Origin: Pectobacterium cacticida
GTDB taxonomy: Bacteria; Pseudomonadota; Gammaproteobacteria; Enterobacterales; Enterobacteriaceae
Assembly: GCF_036885195.1 (NCBI RefSeq)
Contig: NZ_CP133656.1
Coordinates: forward strand, 2,480,001-2,544,000
Reading direction: 5' to 3'
DNA length: 64,000 nucleotides
Part shown: positions 35,488 to 43,329 of the stretch, piece after piece
Position numbering within the stretch: position 1 is the first letter of the stretch
Layout: every line of letters starts with the position of its first letter
Position numbers and translations under genes: made by a program
Notes under the pieces: model-generated
What the model was told of the DNA's origin: nothing
The model's input: the letters and a program-made list of their open reading frames with translations, nothing else
Database searches by the model: none

Positions 35488-35910
35488 TCAGCGCCAGCGT
35501 GGATTCGTCATCACCGAGTATTTTCCACAGCCGAGCAACGCGATCGCCAAACCCGCGAAGAAGAAGACGGCAGCGCTTTCAACGGCCCACGCGCCAGTTT
35601 TTTCCAAAGAGAAGAAGTTATCAGAGTGGACCAGCAGTGCGGCAACAAACATCGTAAAGGAAAAAATCAGGGCAGAGGGACGAGTTAAAATGCCGAGTAT
35701 CATCATGATCGGTATAATGATTTCGCCGATATAAACGCCATAACCGATAAATGAAGGTAGACCAATATTGGCCAACATTAATTTAATAAAACCTATCCCG
35801 CCGTGCAATTTATGCCATCCATGGAACAACATCAAAACACTGAAAGATACACGCAAGAGCAATTTGCCAAGATCCGGTTTATCTAACAGACGATTAATAC
35901 TATCCAGCAT
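35488..35910 (-). CDS. DoxX-family inner-membrane protein
   Basis: A 140-aa DoxX/DoxD-like protein with four predicted membrane helices. The family signature region 'LGKLLLRVSFSVLMLFHGWHKLHGG' opens the protein, followed by 'GEIIIPIMMILGILTRPSA' and two more helices. Bacterial DoxX proteins have been linked to thiol and oxidative stress, but the activity of this one is unknown. It is transcribed alone, with its own terminator and an 18-bp palindrome 46 bases upstream of the start. Confidence 0.85.
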   Translation of the reverse strand: MLDSINRLLDKPDLGKLLLRVSFSVLMLFHGWHKLHGGIGFIKLMLANIGLPSFIGYGVYIGEIIIPIMMILGILTRPSALIFSFTMFVAALLVHSDNFFSLEKTGAWAVESAAVFFFAGLAIALLGCGKYSVMTNPRWR

Positions 35911-35955
35911 GATTCACCTATCCATTTAGAGGTATTTGTCGGTAATGAGAATGGT

Positions 35956-35973
35956 ACTCAGATTAATCTGAGT
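35956..35973. promoter_or_regulatory. Perfect 18-bp palindrome upstream of the DoxX gene
   Basis: ACTCAGATTAATCTGAGT is a perfect 9+9 palindrome in the DoxX upstream region and looks like an operator for a dimeric repressor (TetR, MarR or GntR size). I cannot assign the regulator. The rest of 35911-36371 is AT-rich and non-coding apart from the NsrR-like site at 36294. Confidence 0.6.
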
Positions 35974-36293
35974 CACAAAAAAAGAATACGTTGAAAATGC
36001 GAAATCTTGATCTAGAACAACAAAAAAATCATTCAAATAAATCATCTGTACATTAGGTTTTTCATCAATTTATTCATACAACGCAATAGTTATCTAGCCT
36101 TGCTTCAATTGTAGTACTCCAGTCTCTACCAGTAGTAAGTCGAAATCGCGTAGGACTATATAGATCAAAACAAATACAATTACGAAGCGTATTGCCCCCA
36201 TAGGGTCGCAACATTTCATTCATAACTGCTCATCAATAAACATAAGTTACCCATGTTGGTGTTAACGAATAGAAAATTATTCACAAAATTTAA

Positions 36294-36316
36294 AAGAGGT
36301 ATATGATATGCATCAT
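36294..36316. promoter_or_regulatory. NsrR-type operator upstream of yeaR
   Basis: The 23 bases starting AAGAGGTATATG and ending ATATGCATCAT form an imperfect palindrome close to the NsrR site (AANATGCATTTN and its mirror), about 17 of 21 informative positions. In E. coli yeaR-yoaG is NsrR- and NarL/P-controlled, so nitric-oxide derepression is expected here too. Confidence 0.6.
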
Positions 36317-36371
36317 ATTACTTCTTTCATCACGCCCTGATCCATGGCGCGGTAAAATATGAGGTTAAACT

Positions 36372-36704
36372 ATGCAACGAATTGTAATACCAGCGAATTA
36401 TGTTCATACCCGGACAACACCATTTTGGACAAAAGAAACCGCGCCGGCCTCTATTTGGCAGCGTCATTTGGATGCCGGCACGCGTCAAGGTGTTTACCCG
36501 CGTTTATGTGTGATGCAAGGGGTCATTCGCTATTATGGCTACGCCGATGAGACCAGTCCCGAACAGGTCGAGACATTGACCATTGAGGCTGGACAATTTG
36601 GTGTGTTTCCTCCAGAGAAATGGCACAGAATCGAAGCATTAACGGATGATACGTTATTCAATGTGGATTTTTATGTCGATCCAAAAATTCTGATAGAAGG
36701 TTGA
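36372..36704 (+). CDS. yeaR: YeaR, DUF1971 cupin-like protein
   Basis: A 110-aa small cupin-fold protein of the DUF1971 (tellurite-resistance-like/YeaR) family: 'MQRIVIPANYVHTRTTPFWTKETAPA', 'LCVMQGVIRYYGYAD' and 'GVFPPEKWHRIEAL'. GAGG sits seven bases before the ATG. Cotranscribed with yoaG 10 bases on, as in E. coli, where the pair is induced by nitrate, nitrite and NO. The biochemical role is not established. Confidence 0.9.
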   Translation: MQRIVIPANYVHTRTTPFWTKETAPASIWQRHLDAGTRQGVYPRLCVMQGVIRYYGYADETSPEQVETLTIEAGQFGVFPPEKWHRIEALTDDTLFNVDFYVDPKILIEG

Positions 36705-36714
36705 GGTAAACATA

Positions 36715-37053
36715 ATGACAAGTGAAAATAAAGGCTATGCATTGACTCTGCTAAATCGAGATAATAACCAAAAAGCAGAGAAAACTTATCTTAAACCAAT
36801 GGCATTTTATGTACCCGATTTTGCGGCGAGTGCAGTAAATGAGTTGCTTAACGAACTATCGCTGAGCGGCGAAAATAAAAAAGGTTTTATGCTCACGGTA
36901 ACCAACAACAATAATGGCGTATCCGTCGATAAAGCCCTCCCCTCCGTAGAAGCGTTGCACGATAAAACGGCGTCGGCCGAAGCCGTAAAAGAACTGGTTA
37001 ATATCGTGCGAGGTTATGATGCCGATGAAGAAACCAACGTCTGCGGTTGGTAA
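36715..37053 (+). CDS. yoaG: YoaG-like DUF1869 protein, extended form
   Basis: A 112-aa protein with a DUF1869-type core 'GYALTLLNRDNNQKAEKTYLK' and 'GFMLTVTNNNNGVSVDKALPS'. E. coli YoaG is only about 60 aa. Here two related beta-rich stretches ('YALTLLNRDN' and 'FMLTVTNNNN') suggest a duplicated or longer form. GAGG precedes the ATG by eight bases. Partner of yeaR in an NO/nitrate stress operon. Function unknown. Confidence 0.8.
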   Translation: MTSENKGYALTLLNRDNNQKAEKTYLKPMAFYVPDFAASAVNELLNELSLSGENKKGFMLTVTNNNNGVSVDKALPSVEALHDKTASAEAVKELVNIVRGYDADEETNVCGW

Positions 37054-37061
37054 AAGAGCAA

Positions 37062-37079
37062 GGTTTTACCGTTAAAACC
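37062..37079 (+). terminator. Weak hairpin after yoaG
   Basis: GGTTTTA / TAAAACC, 7-bp stem with a CCGT loop, followed by GGGTTTTCC nine bases past the yoaG stop. A plausible but weak terminator. Confidence 0.4.
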
Positions 37080-37290
37080 GGGTTTTCCCCGTCGGACAGA
37101 TATTATGAAACAGGGTCACAGGCGTAGGCTCTTGACGTTACAGGAACTTCCGAGCACGAATTTCGGACTGTGTCCCTCAACGATAAAATAATCGTTGAAG
37201 AACGATCCGTGTACCGCCTTATGGTACTCCGCGCAATAAGTTGCCCTACCCTTTATAGCGCGTTTTAAAATCAGGTATGGCGATTTTGTA

Positions 37291-37319
37291 TTGACAGAAG
37301 GAAAAGGCAACAGTTACCT
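37291..37319 (+). promoter_or_regulatory. Sigma70 promoter of pheL-pheA
   Basis: TTGACA (37291-37296) and TTACCT (37314-37319) are separated by exactly 17 bases and lie 37 bases before the leader peptide ATG. The -35 is a consensus match. Confidence 0.8.
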
Positions 37320-37355
37320 TACGTCTACTGAATCTGAATTTCTTCCCAAGCAAAC

Positions 37356-37403
37356 ATGACAAATCATCGGTTCTTCTTGGTATTCTTCTTTACCTTCCCC
37401 TGA
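37356..37403 (+). CDS. pheL: Phenylalanine operon leader peptide
   Basis: A 15-aa leader, MTNHRFFLVFFFTFP, with six Phe of fifteen residues (TTC TTC ... TTC TTC TTT ... TTC) ending in TGA. E. coli PheL (15 aa) ends in the same FFFTFP. Ribosome stalling at Phe codons when charged tRNA-Phe is low disrupts the attenuator stem at 37442 and lets pheA be transcribed. Too short for ordinary gene callers, but the context with terminator and pheA is unambiguous. Confidence 0.95.
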   Translation: MTNHRFFLVFFFTFP

Positions 37404-37441
37404 GTTGGGAGGCGATTTGTCGTAAGAATACGAAGACGAAC

Positions 37442-37473
37442 AAAAAAGCCTCCTGAACCAGGAGGCTTTTTTT
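37442..37473 (+). terminator. pheA attenuator (intrinsic terminator)
   Basis: GCCTCCT / AGGAGGC stem with a GAACC loop, flanked by A6 and followed by T7, placed 38 bases after pheL and 31 before pheA. It is the transcription-attenuation terminator of the operon. Confidence 0.95.
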
Positions 37474-37503
37474 ATATAAGAGCCTAAGGCAGGTAACCGC
37501 ATC

Positions 37504-38664
37504 ATGACAGACAATCCATTACTGGCACTGCGAGAACGCATCAGCGCGCTGGATTTGCAATTAATTGAATTATTGGCACAAAGGCGAGAATTAGCGTTGG
37601 ATGTCGCCCGCTGTAAACTCCATTCACATCGTCCTATCCGTGATAAAGAGCGTGAGCGTGATTTGTTAAACAAGCTGACGGCCGCAGGGAAAAAATATCA
37701 CCTTGATGGTCATTACATTACCCGCCTGTTCCAACTCATCATTGAAGATTCAGTACTGACACAGCAAGCCTTGTTACAGCATCATCTCAACCAAGCAACG
37801 TCACCTTCTGCGCGTATCGCGTTTCTCGGACCAAAAGGTTCATATTCCCATCTTGCCGCGCGCCAATATGCGGCACGACACGTCGAACACCTTATCGAAT
37901 GTGGTTGCCAGAAATTTCAGGACATCTTTAGCATGGTGGAAACCGGCCAGGCAGATTATGGTGTCTTGCCGATTGAAAATACCAGTTCTGGTTCGATCAA
38001 CGATGTCTACGATCTGTTACAGCACACGGGGTTATCTATCGTTGGTGAATTAACGCTCCCAATAAACCACTGTGTCCTGGTTGCCACCGAAACGTCACTG
38101 GCACAGATCGAAACCGTCTACAGCCATCCACAGCCGTTCCAGCAGTGTAGCCATTTTATCAATCGTTTCCCGCACTGGAAGATTGAGTATTGTGAAAGCA
38201 CGGCAGCGGCGATGGAAAAGATCGCGATACTCAACTCACCAAAAGCAGCAGCGCTCGGCAGCGAGGCCGGAGGCCAACTTTACCAGCTACAGGTATTGGA
38301 ACACGATCTGGCGAACCAAGCACAAAATATCACTCGTTTCATCGTGTTAGCGCGTAAACCTATCGAGGTGACCGAGCAAGTTCCGGCGAAAACCACGCTT
38401 ATTATGGCCACCGGTCAGCAGTCAGGCGCGCTGGTGGAAGCACTACTGGTGTTGCGTGACAACGGTATCGTGATGACTAAACTGGAATCCAGACCGATAA
38501 ACGGTAACCCGTGGGAAGAGATGTTTTATCTGGACGTACAGGCCAACCTGCGCAGCGAGAGCATGCAGAAAGCGTTAAAAGGACTAACCGCCATCACGCG
38601 ATCGCTCAAAGTGTTGGGGTGTTACCCCAGTGAAAATGTTGTACCTATCGATGTGAACGAATAA
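37504..38664 (+). CDS. pheA: Chorismate mutase / prephenate dehydratase (P-protein)
   Basis: A 386-aa fused enzyme of phenylalanine synthesis, same length as E. coli PheA. Residues 1-95 are the AroQ-type chorismate mutase ('LALRERISALDLQLIELLAQRRELALDV'). About 103-285 is prephenate dehydratase ('RIAFLGPKGSYSHLAARQYA', 'YGVLPIENTSSGSINDVYDLL'). About 298-386 is an ACT-type regulatory domain with the Phe-binding 'LESRPINGNPWEEMFYLD'. Expected to be feedback-inhibited by Phe and controlled by the pheL attenuator. Convergent with tyrA. Confidence 0.98.
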   Translation: MTDNPLLALRERISALDLQLIELLAQRRELALDVARCKLHSHRPIRDKERERDLLNKLTAAGKKYHLDGHYITRLFQLIIEDSVLTQQALLQHHLNQATSPSARIAFLGPKGSYSHLAARQYAARHVEHLIECGCQKFQDIFSMVETGQADYGVLPIENTSSGSINDVYDLLQHTGLSIVGELTLPINHCVLVATETSLAQIETVYSHPQPFQQCSHFINRFPHWKIEYCESTAAAMEKIAILNSPKAAALGSEAGGQLYQLQVLEHDLANQAQNITRFIVLARKPIEVTEQVPAKTTLIMATGQQSGALVEALLVLRDNGIVMTKLESRPINGNPWEEMFYLDVQANLRSESMQKALKGLTAITRSLKVLGCYPSENVVPIDVNE

Positions 38665-38682
38665 TGAAATGAAGCGATGATG

Positions 38683-38716
38683 AAAAACCATCCCAATGTT
38701 GATCGGGATGGTTTTT
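38683..38716. terminator. Bidirectional terminator between pheA and tyrA
   Basis: AAAAACCATCCC / GGGATGGTTTTT, a 12-bp perfect stem with a 10-base loop and A/T runs on both sides, between convergent genes. Confidence 0.92.
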
Positions 38717-38739
38717 TTAATACATAAATATCATGTTCA

Positions 38740-39861
38740 CTATTGACGGATATCGTTAGCCTGGCGCAACAATACCCGGCTTTCCGCCTGAAAGCGTTTG
38801 GCATAGTCGCCAAACCAATGTTCCACTTTCTTGAAACTGTTAATAAACCCAGCTTTATCCGTCTGCTCCAATAACGCTATTGCTTCACCAAAACGCTGGT
38901 AGTAACGCTTAATCAGCGCCAGATTATCCTCTGAATACATAATAATATCGGCATAAAGCTGTGGGTCCTGCGCAAATAGGCGCCCGACCATGATCAACTC
39001 CAGACGATAAATAGGGGATGACAGAGTCAATAGCTGTTCGATCTCTACATTTTCTTCTGCTAAATGTACGCCATAGGCGAATGTTGCAAAGTGGCGCAGC
39101 GCTTGAATGAACATCATGTTTTGATCGTGTTCGATCGCACTAATGCGATGCAGACGAGCGCCCCAGACCTGAATTTGTTCCAATAACCATTGGTATGCTT
39201 CCGGCTGACGCCCATCGCAATAGACGACAACCTGTTTGGCAAGGCTACCACTGTCGGGGCCAAACATAGGATGAAGGCCCAGCACCGGGCCGCTATGCGC
39301 CGCCAGCATCGCCTGAAGCGGGCCATTTTTTACCGAGGCCAGATCGACCAGAATACAGTCGGCTGGCAACGAGGGAAGCCGCGCAATCACCTGCTCAGTG
39401 ACATGAATAGGCACACTGACTATGACCATTCCTGCATCCGACAGCAGTTCTTGCGCGCGCGGCCAGTCCTCCTGCTCCAGGATCTTTACCTGATATCCCG
39501 ATAGCGTCAGCATTTTTTCAAACAAGCGCCCCATTTGGCCCCGCCCGCCGATGATGACAACCGGGCGCAATTGCGGACACAACGTTTTAAAGCCTTTGTC
39601 GTTTTCGCTGGTGTAGGACTCGCGCATGGTACGCCGCAGAATGTCCTCGATGAGATCGGGCGGAACCCCCATCGCTTCCGCCTCTTTACGCCGTGAACTG
39701 AGCATAGCCGCTTCACGATCGGGCGCATAAATGGGAAGGCCATAGCGGCTCTTCACTTCCCCTACTTCAGCCACTAAATGCAACCGGCGTGATAACAGCG
39801 CAACCAGCGCCTTATCGACCTCATCTATCTGATCTCGTAATGCGGTCAGTTCAGCTACCAT
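38740..39861 (-). CDS. tyrA: Chorismate mutase / prephenate dehydrogenase (T-protein)
   Basis: A 373-aa fused enzyme of tyrosine synthesis, same length as E. coli TyrA. Residues 1-90 are the AroQ mutase ('LTALRDQIDEVDKALVALLSRRLHLVAEVG'). From residue 100 comes the NAD-binding dehydrogenase ('VVIIGGRGQMGRLFEKML', then 'GLHPMFGPDSGSLAKQ' with the catalytic His). Lies 6 bases downstream of aroF in the classical aroF-tyrA operon, so TyrR control from upstream of aroF is expected. Confidence 0.98.
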   Translation of the reverse strand: MVAELTALRDQIDEVDKALVALLSRRLHLVAEVGEVKSRYGLPIYAPDREAAMLSSRRKEAEAMGVPPDLIEDILRRTMRESYTSENDKGFKTLCPQLRPVVIIGGRGQMGRLFEKMLTLSGYQVKILEQEDWPRAQELLSDAGMVIVSVPIHVTEQVIARLPSLPADCILVDLASVKNGPLQAMLAAHSGPVLGLHPMFGPDSGSLAKQVVVYCDGRQPEAYQWLLEQIQVWGARLHRISAIEHDQNMMFIQALRHFATFAYGVHLAEENVEIEQLLTLSSPIYRLELIMVGRLFAQDPQLYADIIMYSEDNLALIKRYYQRFGEAIALLEQTDKAGFINSFKKVEHWFGDYAKRFQAESRVLLRQANDIRQ

Positions 39862-39867
39862 AGCGTA

Positions 39868-40941
39868 TTACTCTCCTGAATGTTTTCCCCGTGCGGCATC
39901 CAGTTCTTGATGAACGGAACGCAGCAGCGCCTCTGTACTTTCCCAACTGATACAGGCATCCGTTACCGATACACCATAGCGCATGTCTGAACGCGGCTGT
40001 TCTGAAGACTGATTCCCTTCGTGAAGGTGGCTTTCCAGCATCAATCCAATAATAGAGCGATTCCCCGCCTTGATTTGTTCCATCACGGCATCGACAACAA
40101 GCGGTTGACGGCGATAGTCTTTATTCGAATTACCATGACTACAATCTATCATCAGCGCCGGTTTCAGTCCCGCATCCTGCATCTGTTTTTCACATTCGGC
40201 GACGTCCTGCGCACTATAATTAGGTGTTTTGCCTCCACGCAAAATGACATGACCATCGTGGTTCCCCTGCGTTTGCAGCAGGCAGACCTGGCCAGTTTGG
40301 TTAATGCCAACAAAGCGATGCGGCATTGACGCCGCCTTCATGGCATTGATCGCCGTTCCCAGGCTGCCATCCGTACCATTCTTGAACCCGACAGGCATGG
40401 ATAAGCCGGAAGCCATCTCACGATGTGTTTGTGATTCGGTGGTTCTGGCCCCGATAGCCGACCAACTAAACAAGTCGCCTAAATACTGTGGATTATTTGG
40501 ATCGAGCGCCTCTGTCGCTAATGGCAGCCCCATTTTGACTAAATCTAACAGCAAGCCGCGCGCAATATGCAGACCGGCTTCCACATCAAATGATCCATCC
40601 ATGAACGGGTCGTTAATGAGCCCTTTCCAGCCCACGGTGGTTCGTGGTTTTTCAAAGTACACCCGCATCACAATATAAAGCCGATCGTTCAATTCAGTGG
40701 CGAGCGACTGGAGGCGGCGAGCATATTCCAACGCGGCATCGGTATCATGGATAGAGCAAGGCCCGCAGACCACTAACAATCGATCATCTCGACCATGAAT
40801 AATATCCGCAATAGCGGATCTGGCCTGCGCAATAGCGCGCCGATCGGCATCGTTAAGCGGAAATTTAGCTTTTAGTTCGTCAGGGGTAATCAACACCTGC
40901 TCCGCCCGAATATTAATATTATTAAGTGAATCTTTTTGCAT
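39868..40941 (-). CDS. aroF: DAHP synthase, tyrosine-sensitive isoenzyme
   Basis: A 357-aa class I 3-deoxy-D-arabino-heptulosonate-7-phosphate synthase, first step of the shikimate pathway. I chose the ATG at 40941 because 'MQKDSLNNINIRAEQVLITPDELKAKFPL' aligns with the E. coli AroF start. The frame extends upstream to 41058 without family similarity. Motifs are 'LLVVCGPCSIHD', 'RVYFEKPRTTVGWKGL', 'GARTTESQTHREMASGLSMPVGFKNGTDG' and 'DCSHGNSNKD'. It supplies chorismate for Tyr/Phe and, indirectly, for the salicylate synthase in this window. Confidence 0.97.
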   Translation of the reverse strand: MQKDSLNNINIRAEQVLITPDELKAKFPLNDADRRAIAQARSAIADIIHGRDDRLLVVCGPCSIHDTDAALEYARRLQSLATELNDRLYIVMRVYFEKPRTTVGWKGLINDPFMDGSFDVEAGLHIARGLLLDLVKMGLPLATEALDPNNPQYLGDLFSWSAIGARTTESQTHREMASGLSMPVGFKNGTDGSLGTAINAMKAASMPHRFVGINQTGQVCLLQTQGNHDGHVILRGGKTPNYSAQDVAECEKQMQDAGLKPALMIDCSHGNSNKDYRRQPLVVDAVMEQIKAGNRSIIGLMLESHLHEGNQSSEQPRSDMRYGVSVTDACISWESTEALLRSVHQELDAARGKHSGE

Positions 40942-41058
40942 GTTCCCATTCCTGAAAAGTGCGGTATGTTCGCCGCCGTCTGTATCTGTTGTTATCGGTA
41001 CAATCGACGCATGATGTACACACCTTAACACGAACCGTAAAGATTTCAATCCACCCAC

Positions 41059-41076
41059 TGTAAATAAAAATTACCA
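41059..41076. promoter_or_regulatory. TyrR-box-like site upstream of aroF
   Basis: TGTAAATAAAAATTACCA resembles the TyrR operator TGTAAA-N6-TTTACA (left half perfect, right half TTACCA), about 120 bases upstream of the aroF ATG. Single-site match by eye. E. coli aroF has several such boxes. Confidence 0.5.
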
Positions 41077-41183
41077 TTAGCGTATTACTAAAAGCGGGAG
41101 GGATATCTGACAATATTGGTGCGACATAACCCTACCTCTCTCCAGCATTAATAATGGTAGAATCACGCTAATAAGGGGGAAGA

Positions 41184-41900
41184 ATGCTAAAAGCTATAAT
41201 TATAGATGACGAGCAACTGGCGCGAGAAGAACTCAGCTTGCTGCTGGAAAATGAACCAGATATTACGATTATCGCGCAGTGTAGCAATGCGCTGGAGGCC
41301 ATACCCGCAATTCATCGACTACAGCCAGATGTTATTTTTCTGGATATACAAATGCCCAAAATCAGCGGATTAGAGTTGGTTGCCATGCTCGACCCAGAAA
41401 ATATGCCTTACGTGGTTTTCGTCACAGCCTATGATGAATATGCCGTAAGGGCATTTGAGGAGCATGCTTATGACTATTTACTTAAACCGTTGGACGCACA
41501 GCGATTAGGCAAAACGCTAAACCGGCTGCGCCGAGGCACGAGTGTAAATAAAAATGTACAATCAATTTCAGAACCGCTGCTCCGCCATATTCCCTGTAAT
41601 GGACATAACCGTATTTTCTTACTCAAGATTGAGGAAGTTGAATACCTTTGTTCGGAGCTCAGCGGCGTGCATGTCGTCGGTGTCAGCCAGTCTGGCTATA
41701 CTCAACTTTCGTTGAAAACGCTGGAAGAGAAAACGCCCTTCGTCCGCTGCCATCGTCAATATATGGTTAACACCGAACAACTAAAAGAAATCCAGCTAAT
41801 GGAAAACGGTGCGGCAGAAGTGTTAACCCATACGGGAAAACACATACCGGTCAGTCGTCGCTACCTTAAATTACTTAAAGAAAAACTGGGCATCGCCTGA
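41184..41900 (+). CDS. btsR: LytTR-family response regulator, BtsR/YehT-like (orphan here)
   Basis: A 238-aa response regulator. Receiver domain (1-120) with acidic pocket 'IIIDDEQLAREEL', phospho-acceptor Asp54 in 'VIFLDIQMPKISG', and 'VTAYDEYAVRAFEEHAYDYLLKPL'. LytTR DNA-binding domain (about 137-238) with 'EEVEYLCSELSGVHV', 'FVRCHRQYMVN' and 'ISRRYLK'-type ending. It is the BtsR (YehT) type, which with kinase BtsS senses pyruvate and controls a pyruvate transporter. The kinase gene normally adjacent is absent. Neighbours are divergent aroF and a convergent ROK gene, so its partner must lie elsewhere. Confidence 0.87.
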   Translation: MLKAIIIDDEQLAREELSLLLENEPDITIIAQCSNALEAIPAIHRLQPDVIFLDIQMPKISGLELVAMLDPENMPYVVFVTAYDEYAVRAFEEHAYDYLLKPLDAQRLGKTLNRLRRGTSVNKNVQSISEPLLRHIPCNGHNRIFLLKIEEVEYLCSELSGVHVVGVSQSGYTQLSLKTLEEKTPFVRCHRQYMVNTEQLKEIQLMENGAAEVLTHTGKHIPVSRRYLKLLKEKLGIA

Positions 41901-41930
41901 TAGTCATGCATTAGCAAGCACGATCGATAT

Positions 41931-43121
41931 TCAACCAGGTAATAACGTGGGTCGGGCACATATCGCCCGATGATACCGCGAAACGAGTTGCACCATCGCA
42001 AAATCACGCGCCAGAAAACAGGCGCCTTCCACCGTCGCGTCAGAGCCCATCTGTGATATTTCAATACGCGTCTCCTTATTCCGCTTCGTAAACTCATCGG
42101 CAATCATCTGAGCAAACACCGGATTGCGGGATAATCCCCCCCCCAGAACAAAAATACTTGGGTCTAAAATAGTGGCCGCAGTGGCGGCAATTCGGCCAAG
42201 CGCCACGCTATGTTCTAGCATCAGGGCTTGCGCTAACGCATGCCCTGTGGCACCAAGTGCAAAAAGCGCCTCTGGCGAGGCAGGCGGGCTTGTGTCGTTC
42301 TTCAGAAAACATTCCGCGGCCCTTTCCATCAAACCAGAGGAACCATAACGTTGCTCAATGGCATCAGGATCGGAAACCCGTGCGTGACTCCAGGAGATCG
42401 GAATCTGGGCTAATTCCCCGCTATATCCATGCCCTCCCCGAATTAACATACCATCCGCAAAAAAACCCAGCCCAATACCCACGCCAATTTGCATATAAGC
42501 GGCATCATCATGACCACGCATCAATCCTTGCTGAAATTCAGCCACTGTTGCGCAGTTGACATTATTTTCCAGAATGAATGGCGTGTTAGAAGGCAGTCCG
42601 CAACTCGCGACAAACGTTTCGGCGATATCTAGTGCAGGAGATCGCGGGCGATGAGGATGAGAAAGCTGACGAGGCACTTCCTTATTTACTGCAACAGTCA
42701 CCGCCAGCGGCGCGGCATCTAATGCCACAAGAGCGGCGGCGCGGGCAAGCAATCCACCAGCCAATGCACCAGGGTGCTCGAGAGAGTTATTGCGTTTGAT
42801 GCTACCGCTACCAACACATTTACCATTCAGCGCTCGGCCAACATAGCTAATTTGTGTGGAACCGATATCGACACCCAGCACCCAGCCAGCGTCCTCGCTG
42901 ACACCATACACAATTGTGGCGCGCCCGCGCGCCCCCTGTTCACGCCGTAGTTCACAAACATAATTGCTCGCTGCAAGTTCGGCGAGCGCCACGGTAACGG
43001 AGGGAAAACTGAAACCAGTTCCTTCTGCTAGTTGTTTTCGAGTCGCTTCACCTAATCCGAGTAGACAGGCGAAAACTGCCTGTGCCACCTCTGTCAGCGC
43101 GGGTTCATTGCCTGTATTCAT
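41931..43121 (-). CDS. ROK-family transcriptional regulator lacking the zinc motif
   Basis: A 396-aa ROK repressor (NagC/Mlc/XylR type). The N-terminal winged helix ('ACLLGLGEATRKQLAEGTGFSFPSVTVALAEL', about residues 14-60) precedes a sugar-kinase fold: 'WVLGVDIGSTQISYVG', 'FILENNVNCATVAEFQQG', 'GVGIGLGFFADGMLIRGGHGYSGELAQIP'. The usual zinc site (GEIGH plus CxCGxxGCxE) is missing: the His position is Gln and no Cys cluster follows. AAGGAG sits six bases before the ATG. It is divergent from the kinase/ABC operon and most likely its repressor, with the transported sugar or a derivative as inducer. Confidence 0.87.
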   Translation of the reverse strand: MNTGNEPALTEVAQAVFACLLGLGEATRKQLAEGTGFSFPSVTVALAELAASNYVCELRREQGARGRATIVYGVSEDAGWVLGVDIGSTQISYVGRALNGKCVGSGSIKRNNSLEHPGALAGGLLARAAALVALDAAPLAVTVAVNKEVPRQLSHPHRPRSPALDIAETFVASCGLPSNTPFILENNVNCATVAEFQQGLMRGHDDAAYMQIGVGIGLGFFADGMLIRGGHGYSGELAQIPISWSHARVSDPDAIEQRYGSSGLMERAAECFLKNDTSPPASPEALFALGATGHALAQALMLEHSVALGRIAATAATILDPSIFVLGGGLSRNPVFAQMIADEFTKRNKETRIEISQMGSDATVEGACFLARDFAMVQLVSRYHRAICARPTLLPG

Positions 43122-43207
43122 GTCTGTCTCCTTGAGTCATTTAAATATAAATAAATGCTATGTATTTCACAATAATAGCGCTTGACCCAATTATAAAAGT
43201 CGGTAAT

Positions 43208-43225
43208 TTTAATATATAAATTAAA
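43208..43225. promoter_or_regulatory. AT-rich palindrome between the ROK regulator and its presumed operon
   Basis: TTTAATATATAAATTAAA has 6-bp perfect arms around a 6-base AT spacer and lies mid-way in the 208-base divergent region. Size and AT character fit ROK-family operators, though AT-rich DNA gives such repeats by chance. Confidence 0.35.
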
Positions 43226-43329
43226 CATTATCTTAGCGACTGCAACCTTTTATCGCCGATCCCAGGGCGTAAGTTAGCAATCGGCTTTCCCTTCCCTAAA
43301 CGGTATGCAGGCGTAAGGAATCAATAAAA

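Noticed and set aside
37116..37310. 64-codon minus frame upstream of pheL
   Set aside because: Overlaps the pheL promoter; no recognisable family.
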